Shown here: positions 58,000 through 64,000 of the stretch, one piece after another
How the letters are laid out: each line of letters starts with the position of its first letter
How positions within the stretch are numbered: the first letter of the stretch is position 1
Origin: Riptortus pedestris
Taxonomy: Eukaryota; Arthropoda; Insecta; Hemiptera; Alydidae
DNA: 64,000 bases
NCBI GenBank assembly: GCA_019009955.1
Contig: CM032229.1
Location: 515,001-579,000 of the forward strand
Reading direction: 5' to 3'
Translations under genes and position numbers: made by a program
Notes under the pieces: generated by a model
Told to the model about the DNA's origin: nothing
The model's input: only the letters and a program-made list of their open reading frames with translations
Database searches by the model: none

Positions 58000-58599
58000 C
58001 TAATAAAACAATTTGCCCATGGAATTTTTATATCAAACAGAAACACCTTTTTAAAAGTAGTTATGATTACTACTATAAGCCTTCAAATTGAAGATTTCCA
58101 TCAGCGAAAATCATATTCATCAAAAGTCATAGATGATTTGTCCTAGCTAAAATTTATTCTTATTATCAAAATTATCATCAATCAATTTACCGTAATATTG
58201 TTTTATGAAAGCCCGTCACGCAAAGTCTGGGTAAACAACGTAAAGGCTATATAAGCAGATTTCCCACGATGTATAACGGGAACTCGCGATCTCATCTCAC
58301 AACCTATTTTTTATTTCTCCCAAACTAAGAAGTTTATATAGGAGTTAACATGTCTGCTAATAATGAGATTTTTAATGACTCAATTACTCGTAGTAAAATT
58401 TGACTACTAGAAATAAGGTATAAATATATAACTCACTTGATATTGAACTTACGAATAAATATATTTAACAAAATTTTCTTAACAGAACGGATATCTTGAA
58501 AATTGGAATTCCCCCCTTCAAAACCTCCCTCTTCCTGGTTCTATTTCAGCCTCTAACGAACACGAGTTTTACTTGGAGAGAGAAAACGACATCCAATTC

Positions 58600-58800
58600 T
58601 TCACAAATTTTCATTTCAGCGTTAAGCGCTTTCGAAGACTATTGCCTCCATCTTCAGAGCTACTTGCATGCGCTCATTGGGAAAGACAGCAAGAGTCACT
58701 TCAGAATGCAGGAGGATGTCATTTTCTCTCTCCAAGTAAAATTATTCTTCACTTCCAACTTCATGCTTCATGGTGTCGGTAGGCCGAATCCTAACATCTC
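58600..58800 (-). mobile_element. Possible Penelope-like terminal fragment
   Basis: Inserted in the T interior. On the minus strand CTGAAGATGGAGGCAATAGT, CTTCGAAAGCGCTTAACGCT, GAAATGAAAAT resembles the terminal regions of Penelope-like elements, which often carry CTGANGA...GAAA hammerhead-type cores. Coding sequence is absent. Confidence 0.3.
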
Positions 58801-59032
58801 TGCACAAAATAGTTGCGATTTACAATGCCTTCGATTTGTATTGTATTGATTAGAAATCCTGAAAAGGTAGTTATGTGAGCCATAAAAACATTTCAGGCTT
58901 CATATCTCAAACACATGAAGTCTGAAATTTAAACCGACCTTACCTGGTTGTGGGCCTTAAAGTTTTTAATATATTTATATAATATTTTTTGTGCCAAAGT
59001 TTTATTAATTTACGTCCAATTTTTCCTACTAT

Positions 59033-59150
59033 GTGCAATTTGGACGAGTTATCTACAGGTCATCCCTTTTCTGGTGGGAATCCAACTCGCCACTCTAGGT
59101 TTACCATCTGAGATAATTGTCAACGCCTTAACTCCCGTAGCTAACAACAA
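59033..59150 (-). repeat. tRNA-derived SINE head, truncated
   Basis: GGAATCCAACTCGCCACTCT, AGGTTTACCATCTGAG and CAACGCCTTAACTCCCGTAG, CTAACAA: the B- and A-box halves of the SINE family in minus orientation, with part of the body (GGACGAGTTATCTACAGGT). Confidence 0.75.
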
Positions 59151-59253
59151 TTTCAGCCATTAGCGAATTTAATCTTTAGTTGTACATTAAACGTTCAAAT
59201 TATTGTATTTGGTAATGACCAAATTAACATTGAGACTACCAGGGTGGTAAAAG

Positions 59254-59255
<2 letters not shown>

Positions 59256-59304
<49 letters not shown>
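59256..59304. repeat. (TA)n at the internal microsatellite position of family T
   Basis: About 24 TA units between GGTAAAAGGTG and TTGAACGGTCCTC. Confidence 0.9.
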
Positions 59305-59307
<3 letters not shown>

Positions 59308-59621
59308 AACGGTCCTCATTTTCTTCATCTTCTAGGTAGAAACGATGGACATTTGAAGAAATTGTCGAAAATCGAGCGATATGTACAACCCCAGAAGCTC
59401 ATTTCCCTTAAGGGATATCTGCTATTTGGTGATCTGAGCAGGAAATCGGAATTAACGAGTTGATACATTTAAGCAACGACTTAGGAAATTGCAAAATGCA
59501 TTTTAATCAGAACGTGATGTTTAGGCAGTTCTGATAAAATCAATATTAAGAAAGTATAAAAAGAGCATGTTAACAGTATCTATTCCCTTAACTCATATGC
59601 AAAACGGTTTTCACTTATATT

Positions 59622-59852
59622 CTATTATTATTATTTATTTATTAACGTCCACTTTTTGCAACTTAGGCTAATCGGGACGGGTTATCTACAGGTTACCACC
59701 CTTTTCTAGCCAGGGTGGGATTTTAGGACGTTATTTAATGAATTTCGTCACTAAATAATTTCCTTTGCCCAGGCGAGAATCGAACTCGCCACTCTCGGTT
59801 TACCATGTGAGATAGATGTCAACTCTAAAACTCGCATGGCTAACCTGAGCCC
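59622..59852 (-). repeat. tRNA-derived SINE with a 10-bp target-site duplication
   Basis: Flanked by CACTTATATT at 59,612-59,621 and 59,853-59,862. 231 bp. Head: GGGGCTCAGGTTAGCCATGC, GAGT on the minus strand; B box GAGTTCGATTCTCGC; body and AAAAAGTGGACGTTAATAAA tail with AATAATAATA. Confidence 0.92.
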
Positions 59853-59864
59853 CACTTATATTTT

Positions 59865-61135
59865 AGCATTAATAAAGGTCACGAATAATGAATTATCTGG
59901 TGCACTTAAGTTGGAAGTCAAAACTTCGAAACTTAAAAATGTTAAAAGCGTTTTAGGACTGAAATTGTTATTATAAAGCACACATGCTCTCTATATTTTC
60001 TAGATAAAACGAATATTAACGAAAATGTTTGTTACACAATGAATTTACCCCCCCCCCCCCACGTTGAAAATTCGAATTCTCATATAGCCTGTGCGTATCT
60101 TGGGATAGTTGGCAAATATAAAAATCCATTGAACCATTTTAAGTGATTGACTAACTAACGGGGGGACAGACAGACAACATTTCCAGTTATGATGGCATTG
60201 TTTTTAGAATGATCGGAAGCGTGGAAAAAAGATATCCCCACAAAATTTAAAAAGATTAAATAGATAGATTTCATAAAATATATTTGATAGATTTAGTAAA
60301 AGGCATTCACGGAATTTCAGCTAGTTTTAAGACGAATGTATTATATAACTATAAAGTTAATTTAACAATATGTAAAGAAATTAATTGACATAGTACGGGT
60401 AGAAATTGTTTTATAGAAATCAAAAAATTTGAGGTACTATGTTAATAGTTATTGGGAATAAATATATTTCAATATAGTGAGCGAAAAGCAGAGGACCACT
60501 AAGCCTTAACACTCTTGGCTGACCAAAACTGACAACATATTAAATATAATACATACCAGCTTGGACATGTTTCGTTAGGGAGCAACACTCACACAAAAAG
60601 ATATACTGCAAAAGTTTGTTATTTCCGTTTATAAATATGGTTCTAATTTATCGCGCAATGAGATAGGAAGATAACCCCAAACATAGCTCATCTCTAACGT
60701 CAAGGCTTTTTCTGCTAATAGATAAACAAAGTATCATGGGTTATCGAATCAAACAATAATTTAATCCTTGTATACTATTCATATAAAATATACTATTTAT
60801 ATATGACATAAAAAATAAATAGAAAATTATTAAGTCTGTATGAAAGGCAGTACAAATATAGCTACTCTAGTTCCTAGAAACATTGATTACTCTTCTTCAC
60901 GCTTCATCTAATTAAAATTATGGAATTAAAAACTAGTTAAATTCGCACTCGTGTTATAAGACGATAAAATAATAAATCCAAACATATCAGTTTTTATCTA
61001 AATCTGTATCACCAACGAGTGTCATGCTCCGGTCAGACCGATAACAAATTAACGAAAATCGAATAAAATACTAAATGTAAAGACGATTTCAAAGTTGATT
61101 ATTGACAGTACATGAAACTCAGAGGTAAATAAAAA
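59865..61135. other. No gene recognised
   Basis: C11 run at 60,050. 60,110-60,325 (ACTAACGGGGGGACAGACAG, ATTCACGGAATTTCAGCTAG, T) looks like the 3' part of another small Helitron-like element ending in CTAG. The rest is AT-rich and unassigned. Confidence 0.35.
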
Positions 61136-61139
61136 ATGA

Positions 61140-61480
61140 CCTTCACGCAGCGACTGCGCGCACTGGGCAAATTTCATAAGTGCTGATCGACACCATATAT
61201 TCTACATTTATAGCAGACTTTTCCTCAAGAGATGTCAAGTATCCAAGTTGAACTGATGGCGAGATTTACGAAAAACTTCCTGAATTGTCCATCGAACCTA
61301 GCTTGTCGAAATTAATGGCTATGGGCGATATTCTACTAAGAGTACTTAAAATATTGACTATCGAGATCATCAAACTAAAATTTCGGTCGCAAACAAAACA
61401 AGAGATGTCGAAAATGAGATCCGTTCAAGTTTCTATATATATTTATATAATTTTTGTTTGATCGTTATGGTAGACCATAT
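61140..61480. mobile_element. Two family T fragments head to head
   Basis: 61,143-61,180: CTTCACGCAGCGACTGCGCG, GGGCAAATTTC is a degenerate plus-strand 5' end. 61,205-61,480: GCAGACTTTTCCTCAAGAGA, TGTCCATCGAACCTAGCTTG, GTTCAAGTTTCTATATATAT, TTTTTGTTTGATCGTTATGG is a minus-strand 3' portion. Confidence 0.55.
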
Positions 61481-61801
61481 TTAAGCAATGGAACACAAAA
61501 ACAGAAATGGCTAACAAATACAGAAATTGATCGCAAAACATTAGGCTGAATTGGAAGGGAATAGCCAGTGTTATGCTCCTAGTCTATTTCTAGGAACCCC
61601 ATTTCCCCTGACATACCACTATGCAATAGATACAGTAGCTACCTCTATGCCTAATCCATCAATATAATCGATATATCATTACAGTGCCAACCTGATCCTT
61701 GATATTCAAGATTGGATATCGCACGAATGAGCCTGTAGCGGTTATTTTAAAAACATATGTTCAATTACTATAATCAACAGTGCAGTTATTTTAAAAACAT
61801 A

Positions 61802-62135
61802 TGTTAAATTAGTTAACCAAAGTGCTAGGTTACCAGTGAATGAGTGTGCATCTCGCAAGAGCCCATTATATAAAACATTTTTAAAAGACAATTACGTACC
61901 CGCTTTAACTATTGAACGGTAGTAAACGTGAATGCAACGCTTACAAGGACGCTTAACCACAGCCAGGACCTAAAGTGAGTTACATTTTATAGTTAAAAAA
62001 TAATATCTGCCTGGGCGAGGTTATTAAACGGCTAAAGGTTAAGATGTACATTAGCATATGTTTATATTTTTATAAATATAAATATTTTGTTCTTGTATTT
62101 TTGGTTAAGTTCGTCCCTAACATAATAACTTAACA
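61802..62135 (+). mobile_element. 5' LTR of a Ty3/gypsy element
   Basis: Begins TGTTAAATTAGTTAACC and ends ATAATAACTTAACA, giving inverted termini TGTTAA(A/G)TTA. 334 bp. It is followed at once by GTGGTGACCCTAACGTGATC, a primer-site region of the kind found directly inside the LTR of many arthropod Ty3/gypsy elements. The 3' LTR lies beyond the window. Confidence 0.75.
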
Positions 62136-62289
62136 GTGGTGACCCTAACGTGATCTGATAACCGACTAATAGACATTTAATAATTTAATGAAACTCCGAA
62201 TCCCGATCTCACTCCCGGTAATTCTCCGGCCTAGCCTCAACCCGCCCAGGAGTCTATTACACATCGACCTCAAATCGATTTATATCAAG

Positions 62290-62760
62290 GCCCCAGCTTA
62301 CGACTCCCTGGATTCTGGAAACGAACCCAAACTTATGGTTCGCGACAATTGAAGCGGTATTCGCGACTTCCCGCGTAACTTCTAACATGATAAAGTTCCA
62401 GCTCGTCATACCTAAACTTGACTTCGATGTTTTGACTCATGTATCAGACATAGTCACGAATCCGACAGAACAACCGTATGAGGATTTGAAAGCTAGACTG
62501 ATCGGTACTTATGGAGAGTCCGAAACATGCCTCTCGGAGATCAGACCCCTTCCCAGCCCTTCAGAAAAATATAGCAGTTGGCTGGTACCAACGTCTCTAA
62601 TGATTTCATCAGCACTCTCTGGATGGAGAACATACCACCGCGCATGCGACCCATTCTTATATCTACAGGGTACACCTATGTGGAAAAACTGGCGGAAGTA
62701 GCAGATAAAATTTTAGAGGTATCTCCGTCGGCTGAATCATACGCCATCCGAGACGCTTCA
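62290..62760 (+). pseudogene. Ty3/gypsy Gag fragment
   Basis: Reading ETNPNLWFATIEAVFATS, then MIKFQLVIPKLDFDVLTHV, PTEQPYEDLKARLIGTYGES and, after a frameshift near 62,565-62,600, NDFISTLWMENIPPRMRPIL and KLAEVADKILEVSPS. This is the capsid (retrotransposon gag) pattern: WF..iE..F, tKF..v...L, PYe.LK..Li, LW...lP, lAe.ADkI. No CCHC nucleocapsid knuckle or protease follows; the sequence passes straight into reverse transcriptase, so the 3' part of gag is deleted. Not functional. Confidence 0.8.
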
Positions 62761-62834
62761 GAACCGTGCGCGACAGCAACGCCCGTCTTAACCGCGAACT
62801 CCGCATGCAAATGTGAACCCCGCTTCACAGTTCC

Positions 62835-64000
62835 CGATAGATATGGAATACCAAATCTTCAAGATTTCACCGTGGAGATAAATGGCAAAAAAATCTTTTC
62901 CAAAATAGATCTGCGAAAGGCATATTATCATATACCCATAGCAGAAAAAGACAGGGAAAAAACTGCCATTATTACTCCATTTGGCCTCATCGAATATAAT
63001 AGAATGAGTTCTGGCCTAAAGAATGCAGGTCAAAGCTTTCAGCGCTTTGTGGACAATCAATTTCGAGTTCTACCCTTCCTGTTAAAGTTTCTTGATGATT
63101 TCTTGATCGCTTCAGACAACGAAGAGCAACACGAGGCTTTTATCCGAAAAGTACTTCGTCGTCTCGACATGAATGGACTCGCTGTGAACCCATCCAAGTG
63201 CATCTTCGGCATGCCAGAGCTTGATTTCCTCGGATTCCATCTGACATCATCAGGCATCACACCTCTAGAGGACAAGGTAAAAGCTATTCTAGAATTCCCT
63301 CTTCCCAAGGACGTTCGCGAACTAAGGCGCTTCATGGGAATGCTGAATTTTTACCGACCCTGCCTTCAAAGCGCTGCTTCTATACAACTACCACTCAATA
63401 GTATTTTGCACAACGTCAAAAAAAAAACGACAAGAATCCCATCAATTGGAACAAAGAAACGCTCAAGGCATTTGAGGACGCTAAGAAGAACCTTGCACAA
63501 GCTGCCGAGCTAGTCTATCCAAACCCAGATGCAGAAATCTCATTAGCATGCAACGCATCTGACATAGGTCTAGCCGCTGTCTAACAGCAAAAACAAGACA
63601 ACCAATAGCATCCTCTAAGCTTCTTCTCTTTGGCCCTCAATAAAGCGCAGAAGAATTATTCTGTCTACGACAGGGAGCTTCTGGCTATATACAAGGCTAT
63701 CAAACTCTTTCAACCTCAACTGGAAGGCAGAGTTTTCTCAATCATCACAGACCATCGCCCGTTAGTCCATGCATTAACCCAAAAACCTGAGTCTGCTTCT
63801 CCTCTCCGCATTCGTTGGTTTACCTACATTAGTTAGTTCACAACTGAGATCATTTATAGACCAGGGAAGGAAAACATAGTCGCGGATTCCCTGTCGAGGA
63901 TTGAGGAAATACAGACTCCAGACGACTTGTTGCCCTTTCCCTCGCTCAGATAGAAGATCAAAAGATCGGTCGACTCCAGGAACAGAAGAATCTGAAGTTT
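62835..64000 (+). pseudogene. Ty3/gypsy Pol fragment: reverse transcriptase and RNase H
   Basis: Enters the reverse transcriptase at DRYGIPNLQDF (about 62,840). KIFSKIDLRKAYYHIPI is the first catalytic block, GLIEYNRMSSGLKNAGQSF follows, and the active site reads FLDDFLIAS (about 63,088-63,115), with F where Y is usual. NPSKCIFGMPELDFLGFHLT and RELRRFMGMLNFYR mark the C-terminal side. A frameshift occurs at the A-run near 63,420. RNase H: LACNASDIGLAAV, a stop at 63,582, then YSVYDRELLAIYKAIK and FSIITDHRPLVHAL. The N-terminal part of the reverse transcriptase, protease and integrase are absent or outside the window. A decayed, internally deleted copy. Confidence 0.88.

Larger units (their letters stand above)
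58208..59425 (+). mobile_element. Family T copy split by a SINE and other sequence
   Basis: 5' end CCCGTCACGCAAAGTCTGGG, then GCAGATTTCCCACGATG and TTATTTCTCCCAAACTAAG. Interior TATTTCAGCCTCTAACGAAC at 58,545 and again AATTTCAGCCATTAGCGAAT at 59,150, (TA)n at 59,256-59,304, CGGTCCTCATTTTCTTCATC, ATGGACATTTGAAGAAATTG. 3' end CATTTCCCTTAAGGGATATC, TGCTAT. The repeated TTTCAGCC block means either a partial duplication or two overlapping copies. Confidence 0.65.

Noticed and set aside
57784..58146. 120-residue plus-strand ORF over the histidine-rich exon
   Set aside because: Antisense of the 15-bp His repeat (LRVDD-type repeats); the minus-strand frame has the splice acceptor, signal peptide and poly(A) signal.
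62578..62580. Start codon of a 311-residue ORF
   Set aside because: The codon is TTG and lies inside the Gag frame; it is a reading-frame entry after a frameshift, not a translation start.

Overview
This is a eukaryotic, almost certainly arthropod, AT-rich and very repeat-rich stretch of genome. There is no operon structure, no ribosome binding sites and no dense coding. Nearly every recognisable protein segment is a decayed transposable-element (TE) protein: Jockey-like LINE, Ty3/gypsy, piggyBac, mariner, Penelope-like, and a LINE-type RNase H. Long dinucleotide microsatellites, minisatellites and tRNA-derived SINEs fill much of the rest. The species cannot be named from this. A crustacean, chelicerate or repeat-rich insect would all fit.

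The best host-gene evidence is a small terminal exon on the minus strand at about 57.66-57.98 kb. It has a 3' splice acceptor, a hydrophobic signal-peptide-like segment, a Ser/Glu-rich linker, a histidine-rich repeat, a stop codon and a poly(A) signal. A much weaker exon candidate lies at 50,650-50,780.

Two TE families dominate. 'Family T' (my label) is about 0.53-0.56 kb when uninterrupted. Its 5' end reads AAGTCCGTCACGCAGGGGCT and continues into GCAGATTTCCC. Its 3' end is a near-palindrome GATTTCCCTTAAGGGAAATC followed by TGCTAA. A microsatellite whose motif differs between copies (TA, GATA, GT, perhaps a 21-mer) sits at one fixed internal position. I count at least 12 5' ends and about 14 3' ends. 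'Family H' is Helitron/Helentron-like: a CCCGG/CCGGG hairpin, 8 nt, then CTAG at the 3' end, an (ACAA)n tract, and internal tandem units of about 300 bp. Copies A and B meet head to head at 10,646 in a near-perfect palindrome; B and C meet tail to tail across (TA)n.

Layout. 0-9 kb: 21-bp minisatellite, T fragments, a SINE, a mariner fragment and a possible BEL-like primer site. 9.3-14.65 kb: one T copy split by three H elements. 16.0-16.95 kb: T split by a LINE 3' end with an 11-bp target-site duplication (TSD). 18.0-21.3 kb: T split by a LINE 3' end and two H elements, followed by a Penelope-like remnant. 23.7-26.55 kb: three unrelated tandem arrays. 26.55-30.9 kb: a nearly complete but dead Jockey-like LINE carrying a T insertion, then LTR sequence. 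32.4-37.2 kb: two T copies, one split by a second Jockey-like LINE. 37.8 kb: 33-bp array. 39.3-40.8 kb: an H element split by T. 41.0-42.05 and 56.3-57.45 kb: a pair of piggyBac elements with TTAA flanks. 42.7-43.4 kb: a LINE RNase H remnant. 47.5-48.5 kb: decayed 42-bp satellite. 50.97-55.2 kb: an 88-bp satellite of 48 units. 55.4-56.3 kb: a SINE split by a solo LTR. 59 kb: two minus-strand SINEs. 61.8-64.0 kb: the 5' half of a deleted Ty3/gypsy element running off the edge.

The repeated nesting gives a relative age order for the families, with target-site duplications at several junctions as direct evidence. All motif positions and translations were read by eye; no database search was possible.
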